Assembly (NCBI GenBank): GCA_036379295.1
Contig: DASVGY010000001.1
Coordinates: 1-64,000 of the forward strand
Origin: Pseudopedobacter sp036379295
GTDB taxonomy: Bacteria > Bacteroidota > Bacteroidia > Sphingobacteriales > Sphingobacteriaceae
Length of the DNA: 64,000 bases
Reading direction: 5' to 3'
A model generated the notes under the pieces. That model saw only the letters and a list, made by a program, of their open reading frames with translations. It was not told where the DNA came from and ran no database searches. Below, in pieces: positions 28,072 to 36,739 of the stretch (positions within the stretch are counted from its first letter, which is position 1; every line of letters begins with the position of its first letter). Made by a program: the position numbers and the translations under genes.

Positions 28072-28088
28072 TACTAACATTTTTAGTA
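28072..28088. promoter_or_regulatory. Operator-like palindrome upstream of the LexA-like repressor
   Basis: A perfect inverted repeat, tactaa-cattt-ttagta, lies 20 bases before the repressor ATG. A further tactaa half-site stands at 28049-28054, 23 bases (two helical turns) upstream. This is the expected layout for autoregulation by an HTH repressor in a divergent promoter region. Binding is inferred. Confidence 0.5.
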
Positions 28089-28108
28089 AAAACAAATTTT
28101 ATTTTCAA

Positions 28109-28885
28109 ATGGGAAAAATATCAGACAACATTAAGTTTCTTAGAAAAAAAAAGGGGCTTACTCAGCAGCAGTTTGCAGATGAAATGGAGATTAAACGTTC
28201 TTTAGTAGGTGCTTATGAAGAAGAGCGAGCCGACCCTAAATATGACTTACTTAAAAAATTTGCTGATTTTTTTGAACTCACCATTGATGAGTTGATTAAC
28301 GAAAAAATTGATGCCCTTTGGAAACCAAAGCCTAAGGCAGATGGATCTAACGTTCGCATATTAAGCATAACGGTAGATAAAGACGATAACGAAAATATAG
28401 AACTGGTACCTGTAAAAGCAAGCGCAGGTTACTTAAATGGCTACAGCGACCCAGAATATGTTGCAAGTTTACCTAAGTTCTCTTTACCGATTTTTAAACA
28501 AGGAACTTATAGAGCTTTTGAAATAAAAGGAGATTCAATGTTGCCTCTCCCATCGGGCTCCATAATCATAGCTGAATATGTAGAAAACTGGAACGATTTA
28601 AAAATCGGCGAAACCGCAGTAGTGATAAGCAGTAACGAAGGTGTGGTTTATAAAAGAATAGGTTCTAAAATTAAACCTGATAAGGGTATTAAATTAGTTT
28701 CGGATAACCAAATTTACGACCCTTACTATATTGCGCCAAGCGAAATTATGGAGATTTGGAAAGCCAAGGCTTATATATCCACCGAAATGCCTCAACCAAC
28801 GCCAGAACCCACCATGGAGAGCTTAACTACCATGATGTCTCAGATGCAGCGCTCCATCAGCAAATTGCAGCAAGAAAAAAATTAG
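28109..28885 (+). CDS. XRE-type repressor with S24 (LexA-like) self-cleavage domain
   Basis: The 258-residue protein has an XRE helix-turn-helix at about 5-62 (NIKFLRKKKGLTQQQFADEM ... SLVGAYEEER) and a C-terminal S24 peptidase fold. The self-cleavage elements are all there: the Ala106-Gly107 bond in KASAGYL, the nucleophile S143 in IKGDSMLP and the base K182 in VVYKRIG. In phage and SOS repressors of this type RecA-filament contact triggers cleavage. No phage genes are nearby, so it is probably a chromosomal stress regulator. A palindrome at 28072-28088 is the likely operator. The C-terminal 40 residues form a Met/Gln-rich helix. Confidence 0.9.
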   Translation: MGKISDNIKFLRKKKGLTQQQFADEMEIKRSLVGAYEEERADPKYDLLKKFADFFELTIDELINEKIDALWKPKPKADGSNVRILSITVDKDDNENIELVPVKASAGYLNGYSDPEYVASLPKFSLPIFKQGTYRAFEIKGDSMLPLPSGSIIIAEYVENWNDLKIGETAVVISSNEGVVYKRIGSKIKPDKGIKLVSDNQIYDPYYIAPSEIMEIWKAKAYISTEMPQPTPEPTMESLTTMMSQMQRSISKLQQEKN

Positions 28886-28944
28886 CCTAATGTGTTAAAC
28901 CTTTCTCAGATTTATAAATCATAGAACAATAAATCTCTAAACAA

Positions 28945-29307
28945 ATGAAAAAATACTTAGTATCAATTGCGCTATTTACGGTCTTAAGTAGTGCATCCTT
29001 CGCTCAAACAAAAACTGCGGAGCAAAGGGCAACCAAGCCAACAGAAATGATGGAAAAAAATCTTTCTCTTTCTGCTGAACAAAAAACAGCTATCTACAAT
29101 GCTACTGTTGAAAAGATAAAAGCAATTGATGCTTTGAAGGAAGCTGCGGGAGAAGGTAATAAACCAGACGCTGAGCAATTAAAAGCAATTAATAAAAAGT
29201 ACAACGATGTTGTAAAAGCAACTTTAACCGACGAGCAAAAAGCTAAGGCTAAAGAATTAAAAGAACAGGCAGCAGCGGCGAAGGCGGGCGCAATGCAACA
29301 AAATTAA
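28945..29307 (+). CDS. Small secreted helical protein, Spy/LTxxQ-like
   Basis: The 120-residue product has a clear signal peptide (YLVSIALFTVLSSASFAQ) and a mature part of alternating helices rich in Lys, Glu and Ala. It contains two LTxxQ-like turns, LSAEQ and LTDEQ, arranged about 45 residues apart as in Spy/CpxP periplasmic chaperones; the similarity is loose. It stands 59 bases after the LexA-like gene and ends at a strong bidirectional terminator. Function is unknown; a periplasmic stress or chaperone role is only suggested by the fold. Confidence 0.65.
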   Translation: MKKYLVSIALFTVLSSASFAQTKTAEQRATKPTEMMEKNLSLSAEQKTAIYNATVEKIKAIDALKEAAGEGNKPDAEQLKAINKKYNDVVKATLTDEQKAKAKELKEQAAAAKAGAMQQN

Positions 29308-29315
29308 TTTTCCAC

Positions 29316-29361
29316 TAAAAAAACGGGCTCTTTCTTTAAAGATTGAGCCCGTTTTGTTTGT
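29316..29361. terminator. Bidirectional terminator between convergent genes
   Basis: A perfect 10-bp stem, aaacgggctc at 29321-29330 and gagcccgttt at 29345-29354, is flanked by A-rich DNA on the left and T-rich DNA on the right, so it can end transcripts of both the small secreted protein and the E2 gene. Confidence 0.85.
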
Positions 29362-29363
29362 TT

Positions 29364-30737
29364 CTATATTTCTCGGTTAACATCCCACTGTTCCAAATAA
29401 TCTGCTACACGTTTTACAAAGCTTCCTCCTAAAGAACCGTCAACAATCCTATGGTCGTAAGATAAGGAAAGGTACATCAAATGCCTTATAGCGATTACGT
29501 CTCCGTATTCTGTTTCTAAAACCGCTGGTTTCTTTTTTATTGCGCCAACTGCTAAAATTGCTACTTGCGGTTGGTTAATAATTGGGGTGCCCATAATGTT
29601 GCCAAACCCTCCGATGTTGGTAAGGGTAAATGTGCCGCCTTTTACCTCATCTGGAAGAAGTTTGTTTTCTCTGGAGCGTTTAGCCAAATCATTAACCGCT
29701 TTTGTTAAACCCACGAGATTTAATTGATCAGCGTTTTTGATAACCGGCACAATTAGATTTCCGTTAGGCAAAGCCGCAGCCATACCAATATTTATATCTT
29801 TTTTCTTAATAATTTGATTGCCATTTAAAGAAATATTTATCATTGGCATATCTTTAATTGCCTTAGTTACTGCCTCCACAAAAATTGGCGTAAACGTAAT
29901 TTTCTCTCCCTCTCTTTTTTCAAAAGCTGCTTTAACACGTTCTCTCCACAATACCAGGTTTGTTACATCTGCCTCAACAAAAGAAGTAACATGAGCAGCT
30001 ATATCCTTACTGTGAATCATGTGGTCTGCAATCACCTTTCGCATCCTGTCCATCTCAACAATCTCATCGGTCATGGTTCTGGATGGACTTTTTGTAACAG
30101 GGGTAGGACTTTGAAGTTGCACTGTTGTGTGTTTTGCATCCTGGCTATTTTGAGCGGTTTGCTTGATAGCGCCATCTGACTCACCGCTACGTTTGGCGAT
30201 GTAACTTAGCAAATCGTCTTTAGTTACCCGACCGTCTGATCCAGAGCCTTTAATGTTATCTAGCTCGGTAACGCTTATACCTTCTTCCTGTGCAATGCTT
30301 TTTACCAAGGGCGAATAAAATTTTTCTGATGTGCTAAAATCTATTGAAGCCGCTGCGTCGCTTTCTGGCTGCGGAAGATAGGGTATCTCCTCTTCTTTCG
30401 CAGCATTTTCTGGCTGAACACCTACATCGGTGCGTTCAACTTCAGCCTCTTGTTCTGGTGTAGGTTTAACATCGGCTTCAACATTATTCGTGTCTTCTGC
30501 CGTTTCTATAATGGCAATTACATCCCCTACTTGGGCTATGTCATTCTCATTAAACCTTAGTTCAACCAGCTTTCCTTCAACTGGTGACGGAACTTCAGAA
30601 TCAACTTTATCTGTCGCAATTTCCACAACAACATCGTCAACAGCAAGCTCATCCCCTATTTGCTTAGCCCATTTAATAATCGTTGCTTCTGCAACGCTTT
30701 CGCCCATTTTGGGAAGTAAAAGTTGATATAACGCCAT
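29364..30737 (-). CDS. Dihydrolipoamide acyltransferase, E2 of a 2-oxo acid dehydrogenase complex
   Basis: The 457-residue protein has one lipoyl domain (lipoyl lysine K44 in EIATDKVDSEVP), a Pro/Ala/Glu-rich linker, a peripheral-subunit-binding domain around 137-175 (GSGSDGRVTKDDLLSYI) and the catalytic acyltransferase domain with LSYDHRIVDGS near 429. The single lipoyl domain and DKVDSEVPS motif fit a branched-chain or general 2-oxo acid E2 better than a multi-lipoyl pyruvate E2. No E1 or E3 gene is adjacent, so substrate is open. A candidate promoter lies at 30760-30767. Confidence 0.93.
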   Translation of the reverse strand: MALYQLLLPKMGESVAEATIIKWAKQIGDELAVDDVVVEIATDKVDSEVPSPVEGKLVELRFNENDIAQVGDVIAIIETAEDTNNVEADVKPTPEQEAEVERTDVGVQPENAAKEEEIPYLPQPESDAAASIDFSTSEKFYSPLVKSIAQEEGISVTELDNIKGSGSDGRVTKDDLLSYIAKRSGESDGAIKQTAQNSQDAKHTTVQLQSPTPVTKSPSRTMTDEIVEMDRMRKVIADHMIHSKDIAAHVTSFVEADVTNLVLWRERVKAAFEKREGEKITFTPIFVEAVTKAIKDMPMINISLNGNQIIKKKDINIGMAAALPNGNLIVPVIKNADQLNLVGLTKAVNDLAKRSRENKLLPDEVKGGTFTLTNIGGFGNIMGTPIINQPQVAILAVGAIKKKPAVLETEYGDVIAIRHLMYLSLSYDHRIVDGSLGGSFVKRVADYLEQWDVNREI

Positions 30738-30759
30738 GGGATAAAGATAAGTTTAAATT

Positions 30760-30767
30760 CAAAATTA
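30760..30767 (-). promoter_or_regulatory. Candidate -7 box for the E2 gene
   Basis: The minus strand reads TAATTTTG here, a full TAnnTTTG match 23 bases before the E2 ATG. A TTG stands 24 bases further upstream, a little far for the usual spacing. Confidence 0.45.
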
Positions 30768-30885
30768 GTAATATAATGCTTTTTTGCCTAACAAACGCTA
30801 GGTTTTCTCAATCAAAAAAACTCGCAGATAATGTTGTAAAATAAGCTGCTTGCAAAATGCTGGAAATTAAATTGAAAACGGTGTG

Positions 30886-32133
30886 TTAACCGCCACTTTT
30901 TAACAACTTAAACAATAAAGTAAAAGCGGCCATGGTAGCCCGTTCAATATTTTGAGTGCGTTTATTTCCGAATAAAAACTTTTGCGCCAACACTTCATTT
31001 TTATTTGCAACAGCTATCCAAACGGTGCCTACAGGCTTTTCAGCGGTACCACCATCTGGCCCTGCGACTCCGCTTACAGCAATACTATAGTCGGCCTGGA
31101 AATTAGTTAGCGCTCCGTTAGCCATTTCTTTTACGGTTTCTTCACTTACAGCGCCAAATTGTTCTAAAGTTGCCGATTTAACGCCTAATAGCATTGATTT
31201 TAAACTGTTGGAATAGGTAACCGCTCCGCCCAAAAAAACGGCAGAACAACCCGGGTGTTGGGTAATCGTTTTTGAAATATCGCCACCGGTGCAACTTTCG
31301 GCAACCGCCAAGCTGAGCGATCGTTGTTGCATCAAATCTAAAATAACTTTTTCAATAGGTAAATCTTCTTTAGCAATCCAGTATTCTGGTATTAATTGGG
31401 TAATTTTATCGGCATACTGCTTTACTTTTTCAATCAAATCGTCAGAAGCATGTTCGGTTGTACTTAACCTTAACCTCACAGAACCCAACCTTGGCAAATA
31501 AGCTAACTTAATATTTTCTGGAAGTTCATCCTCAAGCGGAGCTAACATTTCTGCCAGAAAAGATTCGCCCACGCCAGCTGTTAAAACGGTTTGATGGTAA
31601 ACTGCAGGCAGCTTGTAGGTTTCCTTAATTAGTGGAATTACAGAACTGCTCATGATGTTTTTCATCTCGTAAGGAACGCCAGGCATGGAAATAAACATTT
31701 TCTTTTCTTTTTTGAAAAGCATTGCTGGCGCCGTTCCTTGTTCGTTTAAAATTACCTCGCAAACCGCCGGAACCATTGCTTGTTGGATATTTGCATCTAG
31801 CAAGGGCCTGTTATATTTTGCAAAAATTTTTTCGATAACGTTTAAACTAGGTTGGTGCAATACAAAATCAGTACAGTTAAAATATTTGGCTAAAGTCTTT
31901 TTAGTGATATCATCTTTTGTAGGCCCCAAACCACCTGTAATCAAAATCAAGTCTGCTCTTTCTTCCGCTTCTGCCAAGGCCGATAAAATGTGCGCCACAT
32001 CATCAGAAACCGAACTAATTTGCTTTACCTTGATACCAATTTTATTTAATTCTGTTGCCATCCATGCAGAATTTGTATCTACAATTTGGCCAATTAAAAT
32101 TTCATCTCCAATGGTAATTAGTTCTGCCTGCAT
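30886..32133 (-). CDS. cinA: CinA family protein (nicotinamide-nucleotide amidase/ADP-ribose pyrophosphatase)
   Basis: The 415-residue protein has the N-terminal MoCF-like domain (AELITIGDEILIGQIVDTNSA, ITGGLGPTKDDITK, ISMPGVPYEMK) and the C-terminal amidase domain with AVAESCTGGDISKT near 280 and YSIAVSGVAGPDGGTAEKP. CinA proteins recycle pyridine nucleotide breakdown products; the C-terminal domain deamidates nicotinamide mononucleotide. Length is normal for the two-domain form. It begins one base after the lptD stop, so the two are cotranscribed. Confidence 0.94.
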   Translation of the reverse strand: MQAELITIGDEILIGQIVDTNSAWMATELNKIGIKVKQISSVSDDVAHILSALAEAEERADLILITGGLGPTKDDITKKTLAKYFNCTDFVLHQPSLNVIEKIFAKYNRPLLDANIQQAMVPAVCEVILNEQGTAPAMLFKKEKKMFISMPGVPYEMKNIMSSSVIPLIKETYKLPAVYHQTVLTAGVGESFLAEMLAPLEDELPENIKLAYLPRLGSVRLRLSTTEHASDDLIEKVKQYADKITQLIPEYWIAKEDLPIEKVILDLMQQRSLSLAVAESCTGGDISKTITQHPGCSAVFLGGAVTYSNSLKSMLLGVKSATLEQFGAVSEETVKEMANGALTNFQADYSIAVSGVAGPDGGTAEKPVGTVWIAVANKNEVLAQKFLFGNKRTQNIERATMAAFTLLFKLLKSGG

Positions 32134-32134
32134 C

Positions 32135-34807
32135 TTAAAATTGATTATAATATTCTCTGCGTTTGCTCAGTTTTAAATCTTGTAATATTGATGATTTCAC
32201 CCTTAAATCAACACTGTAACTTTGGTATGGGCCAAATGGAATCCACCTGATAGACATATCCCAACAATGTAAATCTCTGTAAATGGAAAATGAAGTTAAG
32301 CTGATGGCATTATTTCTAAAATCATAACCTGTGTTAAATTGCACCTTCCACTTGGGCGTTAAATTAAAATCTCCGTTAGCATTTAACGTTTGTACCAACT
32401 GTTTGTTTAGCCCGGTGTTTGAATAATTAAAATTATAGTAGAAACTAAGGTTCCAGGGAATATTAAAATCAACAAAGGCATTTGCATTTCTGCTTATTTG
32501 CTGCAGCTGTTCTGCCTGTTGCGCATTTACACGATTGAACAAATCGGCGTTGCTGCCTTGCGGCGGTGGGTTATTTGCTTTATTATTTTTCCCTAGCGAA
32601 CTGGAGTTTAAGCTATAATCAAACGAAAAGTTAAAATTGGTCAAACGCGGCAATTTACCATCCTGCCACCTGTAACGGTTAATGTCTCGGCCCTGCAATC
32701 TACCGCTTACGTTTTCGATATAGTAAACATAAGGATCAAAAGAGCCAGAAAAACTTACACCAAGTTTTTCTGTAAAAAACGTACGACCGCCAAAACTGAG
32801 CTGAGAAAGTTTTAAACTATCTGCTACAAAATTATAAGAGCCGTTAACAGACAAACCTTGTAAGATTGGAATTTTTTTTACCCCGTTGTTAGTGGTATCT
32901 TTTGAACTTCGAACCTTAATTTCTATATTATTATCTAAACCAAAATTTATGGCAGCGCTTCTGCCGTTGCCCGGCCCGCCGTATAAACTATTTTCAAATA
33001 TAGAATAGGCTCTTTTTTCGCCGTACTGATTCACCTGTAAACTATCATAATAACCGTACTTTGGCCTACCAAAATCTGGCCGGTAAGAGAAACCAATGTT
33101 AGGAGTAATAACATGTCTTATTGCCATTAACTTTCCCTTTTTAAAGTTCACCATCCCATATATTTTAGTACTTAAACTACCCCCAACGCTGTATTCGGAT
33201 GCTCTTCTGAAGCCCGGGATGGTATCAATTGCTACAGAATCGATGGTGCCAGTAGGCGTTGGTTTAGCAACATACTGCTTTCTGGTGGTTTGGAAATACC
33301 ATTTCTCGCTATAGTTGATGCTTTGGCTAAACTGAAAAAACTTCAACACTTTAGAAGACATGGAAATAGGGATGTTATGCTGTACACCGCTGCGTAAACG
33401 TTTTAAACTCTCTGGCTTAAACAACAAAGAATCATAAGTACTTAACTGATTATCAGCCTGCAATGAGTATCCTACCGCAATACGTTGATACCATTTTTGT
33501 TCGCCTACCCTATCTTTAGAATCAAAAGGGTTTAAAGTACTCATACTAAAATTTAAACTGGGTAAGCTTAATGATACGGTACCGGTTGATAAATCTTGGC
33601 TATGGGTTAAAGCCGTAGTTAAACTGAATGGCGAATTTGCCCAGTTTTTACTGTAAGAAATACTTGAACTTAATTGGTTTTGAACAATTTGCTGATAGCT
33701 GTATCCGGGGACGTTTCTAAAAGCACCTCTGGTACTTGCATTTACAGATGCGCCAAAATTAGTGCCTGGCCGGGCATTTGGATTTTGTTGATGCGACCAC
33801 CTTATTTGAAAATCCTTTGTTGGATTTTCGTACTCTGGAGTGCCCTCAACCCCGAATTTGCGTGATGAATATGCCAGATAAAGATTGCCGCTGTATTTGT
33901 AACGTTTGGTATATCTACTAGCCGCGTTGGCTTCATAAGAACCTTTTGAATAAATACCTCCTTTTAAGGTTAAATCCCAGTAATCATTTAATCCAATGTA
34001 GTAACCAAAATCCTTAAGGAAAAAACCTAAAGTTGCATCTTCGCCAACCTGAGGAAGCATAATTCCGGAAGCTCTTTTATTGGGTTTCGGAAAAAAGCCA
34101 AAAGGCAGAATAAATGGCAATGGAACATCTTCTATCACCATGTATGCCGGTCCGGTAACAATTTGGTTTTTTGTTGCAATACCTTTGGTAATCACAATAC
34201 CAAAATGTTGGTGAGGCGAGGGTAAATCGCAGGTAGAGTAAATGACGTTTTGCATGTGAACCTCGTCATTTTCCTGCTTTTTAATTTTACCGCCGGTAAT
34301 ATAACCGCCATCCTGGTCTGTGTAAACCTGAAAAATTTTGCCTTTTTCTGTTTTAAAGTTGTAAAAAACAGAATCAGCCGTAAGTGCTCCCTGCGAGGGA
34401 TCTTTAAATATTGGTAATCCAGAAAAATGCCCCAAAGAATCTATCGTACCTTTAGCAAAAACGGTATTGTCTTTATAATCAACTTTAATGTAACCGGCGT
34501 CTACCTGGGCTTCGCCATACGTAATCCTGGCGTTGCCAAAAAGATACATTACGTTTTCTTTAACATCATAAAAAGAAGAATCGGAAGCAACCGCTTTGAT
34601 CACATCTGTAATTTCTCCTTTCTTAGACTTTTTTTTAAGCGTATCCGTTTTAACTAACGTACTACTATCTGTTGTTGCTACGATATTTTTTAATGTATCT
34701 TGCTGAAATATCGCAGTAGCTTTTGCACTGATGTTTACAAATAGTAAGACACATGTAAAAAATATATAGTTAAATTTCAAAATCGAATGAGAATAATATT
34801 TTTGCAA
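32135..34807 (-). CDS. lptD: LPS-assembly protein LptD-like outer-membrane protein
   Basis: The 890-residue protein carries a signal peptide (YIFFTCVLLFVNISAKATA), an OstA/LptA-like N-terminal domain at roughly 75-220 (DVKENVMYLFGNARITYGEAQVDA, VFAKGTIDSLG) and then a long C-terminal beta-barrel rich in aromatic strands with GFFPKPNKRASGIMLPQ at the junction. This matches the Bacteroidetes LptD form that inserts LPS into the outer leaflet. The start lies inside a divergent promoter region; a TTG nine codons downstream is an alternative. cinA follows after one base. LptE is not seen nearby. Confidence 0.88.
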   Translation of the reverse strand: MQKYYSHSILKFNYIFFTCVLLFVNISAKATAIFQQDTLKNIVATTDSSTLVKTDTLKKKSKKGEITDVIKAVASDSSFYDVKENVMYLFGNARITYGEAQVDAGYIKVDYKDNTVFAKGTIDSLGHFSGLPIFKDPSQGALTADSVFYNFKTEKGKIFQVYTDQDGGYITGGKIKKQENDEVHMQNVIYSTCDLPSPHQHFGIVITKGIATKNQIVTGPAYMVIEDVPLPFILPFGFFPKPNKRASGIMLPQVGEDATLGFFLKDFGYYIGLNDYWDLTLKGGIYSKGSYEANAASRYTKRYKYSGNLYLAYSSRKFGVEGTPEYENPTKDFQIRWSHQQNPNARPGTNFGASVNASTRGAFRNVPGYSYQQIVQNQLSSSISYSKNWANSPFSLTTALTHSQDLSTGTVSLSLPSLNFSMSTLNPFDSKDRVGEQKWYQRIAVGYSLQADNQLSTYDSLLFKPESLKRLRSGVQHNIPISMSSKVLKFFQFSQSINYSEKWYFQTTRKQYVAKPTPTGTIDSVAIDTIPGFRRASEYSVGGSLSTKIYGMVNFKKGKLMAIRHVITPNIGFSYRPDFGRPKYGYYDSLQVNQYGEKRAYSIFENSLYGGPGNGRSAAINFGLDNNIEIKVRSSKDTTNNGVKKIPILQGLSVNGSYNFVADSLKLSQLSFGGRTFFTEKLGVSFSGSFDPYVYYIENVSGRLQGRDINRYRWQDGKLPRLTNFNFSFDYSLNSSSLGKNNKANNPPPQGSNADLFNRVNAQQAEQLQQISRNANAFVDFNIPWNLSFYYNFNYSNTGLNKQLVQTLNANGDFNLTPKWKVQFNTGYDFRNNAISLTSFSIYRDLHCWDMSIRWIPFGPYQSYSVDLRVKSSILQDLKLSKRREYYNQF
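34797..34804 (+). promoter_or_regulatory. Candidate -7 box for the amidase-MCE transcript
   Basis: TATTTTTG fully matches TAnnTTTG and lies 34 bases before the amidase ATG at 34838; a TTTC stands at about the -33 distance (34775). It overlaps the first codons of lptD on the other strand. Because it lies downstream of the possible ATG at 34787, it supports the later start. Confidence 0.5.
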
Positions 34808-34829
34808 GCAAAGGTTATCAAAAAACGCC

Positions 34830-34837
34830 CAAAATTA
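34830..34837 (-). promoter_or_regulatory. Candidate -7 box for lptD-cinA
   Basis: Read on the minus strand this is TAATTTTG, a full consensus match 23 bases before the lptD ATG, with a TTG 16 bases upstream (34856-34854). It directly abuts the amidase start codon, so the two divergent transcripts share and overlap promoter DNA. Confidence 0.45.
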
Positions 34838-35698
34838 ATGAAAATTACTACATCAAGAAGGTTTATTAAATGTTTAATACTAACAAGTTTTACTTTTCTA
34901 CTATTTAGTTCTCTTAAATCAGATGAAGAAAAAAAATATTTATCCACAGGGTCTAAAATTAAAACTATAGTAATTGATGCTGGCCACGGTGGCGAAGATG
35001 GCTCAACCCACGGTGCTTTTTCTAAAGAAAAAAATGTTGCTTTAGAAGTTGCCCTTAAACTAGGGAAAGCAATAGAAGATAAACTGCCAGATGTTAAAGT
35101 AATTTTTACCCGTAAAACGGATGTTTTTGTTAAATTATACGATAGAATTGGTATTGCTAACAGAGAAAAAGCAGATATTTTTATTTCTATACATTGCAAT
35201 TCTATGCCATTGGTTCGTCGGCGTTTTGTGATAAATGGCAAAGCTGTTTATAAAAGTATACCAAACCCCGATACCCGCGGCACAGAAACTTTTGTTGCGG
35301 GCTATAACCGGCTAAACGAGCAAAATGTTGCCATTAGAGAAAATGCTTCTATTTTGTTAGAGAAAGATTATAAAAATAACTACGATGGTTTTGACCCTAA
35401 TGACCCTGAAAGCTATATTATATTTTCTTTGATGAAAAACGCCTTTAGAGACCAAAGCATCAAATTGGCATCATTAGTGCAAGAACAATACGTAAAATCT
35501 GGCAGGGTTGATAGGGGCGTAAAAGAACAAGGCCTAGCGGTGTTACAAAGAGCAGGAATGCCGGCTATTTTAACAGAAATTGGTTTTATTAGTAACCCCG
35601 ATGAAGAAAAGTACATTAACTCTGAAGATGGGCAGGCCGAGATTGTAAACAACATTTTAACAGCAATTACAAGGTACAAGCAATTAGTAGAAAATTAA
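34838..35698 (+). CDS. N-acetylmuramoyl-L-alanine amidase (Amidase_3)
   Basis: From ATG 34838 the product has 286 residues. An N-terminal hydrophobic segment (CLILTSFTFLLFSSL) exports or anchors it. The zinc amidase core shows TIVIDAGHGGEDGS with the first His, the Glu in FSKEKNVALEVA, the second zinc His in FISIHCNSM and the catalytic Glu in ILTEIGFISNPDEEKYI. It cleaves the stem peptide from MurNAc in the periplasm. An in-frame ATG at 34787 would overlap lptD and lies before the candidate promoter, so I prefer 34838. An MCE-domain gene follows after 29 bases. Confidence 0.92.
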   Translation: MKITTSRRFIKCLILTSFTFLLFSSLKSDEEKKYLSTGSKIKTIVIDAGHGGEDGSTHGAFSKEKNVALEVALKLGKAIEDKLPDVKVIFTRKTDVFVKLYDRIGIANREKADIFISIHCNSMPLVRRRFVINGKAVYKSIPNPDTRGTETFVAGYNRLNEQNVAIRENASILLEKDYKNNYDGFDPNDPESYIIFSLMKNAFRDQSIKLASLVQEQYVKSGRVDRGVKEQGLAVLQRAGMPAILTEIGFISNPDEEKYINSEDGQAEIVNNILTAITRYKQLVEN

Positions 35699-35727
35699 AT
35701 TTATACAAAACTTTAAAATTACTCCAT

Positions 35728-36672
35728 TTGAAAATCTCTAACGAAACCAAAGTAGGTATTTTAGCTGCCATCGCTATCGCGATTTTTATTGTTGGCTACA
35801 ATTTTTTGAAAGGAAACGACATCTTTTCAAGTGAAAACAATTTTTACGCAAAGTACGATAAGGTGGATGGCTTGGCCATCTCTAAACCAGTGTTGGTAAA
35901 TGGCTATCAAGTGGGTCGTGTTTCGGCGCTAACCTTACAAGAAAATGGGCAAATTTTAGCCGAGTTTAAAATCGACCCTAAGTATGCTATCCCGTCTAAC
36001 ACCGTTGCTCGGTTAGAAAGTACAGACTTATTGGGGAGTAAAGCCGTTGTTTTTGATTTAGGAAATAGCTTAAAATATGCTGCCGATGGCGATACGCTAA
36101 ACGCGAATGTACAGGCAAATTTGATGGATAAGGTTGAGCCAATACAAAAGAAGGCACAGGTAATTATTGGTAAGCTAGATTCTTTACTCACCTCCGTTAA
36201 CACAATTTTAAATCCCGATTTTCAAAAAAACGTAAACCGTAGCTTCGCCAGTATAGCCCGAACTTTAGAGACCTTAGAATCTACCTCAAAAACTGTAGAT
36301 GGAACCGTTAGCGTACAAGCCAAGCGGATTGATGTAATACTTGCAAACGCAGAATCAATTTCTAACAACTTAAAAAACAACAACGAAAAAATAACATCTA
36401 TTATGAATAATATGGACTCGTTTTCAAACCAATTGGCAAAAACACAGATCCAAACTACTATCGAAAATGCAAATAACGCGGTAACAGAGCTGCAAGTGGC
36501 TGTTAACAAAATCAATAACGGCACCGGCTCTATTTCGCTTTTATTAAATGACAATAAACTATATGATAATCTGAATAACTCTGCCAAAAATTTAGATAAC
36601 TTAATGATAGACGTTAAGGCAAACCCGAAGCGTTATGTGAGCTTCTCTATCTTTGGAGGCAGAAAAGATTAA
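35728..36672 (+). CDS. MlaD/MCE-domain protein, lipid transport substrate-binding component
   Basis: The 314-residue protein starts at TTG 35728, giving a short cytoplasmic tail, one membrane helix (VGILAAIAIAIFIVGYNFL, 9-27) and an MCE domain at about 35-115 (FYAKYDKVDGLAISKPVLVNGYQVGRV ... VARLESTDLLGSKAV). The rest is a long helical region rich in Asn, Ser and Thr (NINNGTGSISLLLND), as in MlaD-like and Pqi-type tubes. It would form periplasmic hexameric rings that pass phospholipids between membranes. The MlaE and MlaF partners are not in the window. A strong terminator follows. Confidence 0.9.
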   Translation: MKISNETKVGILAAIAIAIFIVGYNFLKGNDIFSSENNFYAKYDKVDGLAISKPVLVNGYQVGRVSALTLQENGQILAEFKIDPKYAIPSNTVARLESTDLLGSKAVVFDLGNSLKYAADGDTLNANVQANLMDKVEPIQKKAQVIIGKLDSLLTSVNTILNPDFQKNVNRSFASIARTLETLESTSKTVDGTVSVQAKRIDVILANAESISNNLKNNNEKITSIMNNMDSFSNQLAKTQIQTTIENANNAVTELQVAVNKINNGTGSISLLLNDNKLYDNLNNSAKNLDNLMIDVKANPKRYVSFSIFGGRKD

Positions 36673-36697
36673 AAGATTTAGGCTTTTTAATATATTT

Positions 36698-36728
36698 AAA
36701 CGGAAAGATCTTCTTTCCGTTTTTTTTA
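36698..36728 (+). terminator. Strong terminator after the MCE gene, immediately before maa
   Basis: An 11-bp perfect stem, aaacggaaaga at 36698-36708 and tctttccgttt at 36712-36722, has a 3-base loop and is followed by more T. It ends only about 12-18 bases before the likely acetyltransferase start codon. Confidence 0.88.
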
Positions 36729-36739
36729 TGCCATTTAAA

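Noticed and set aside
31685..32176. A 163-codon open frame on the plus strand
   Set aside because: It is antisense to cinA and crosses its start into lptD; composition is that of a shadow frame.
34777..35241. A 154-codon open frame on the minus strand
   Set aside because: It lies antisense to the amidase gene, which has full family motifs; the antisense translation has no recognisable domain.
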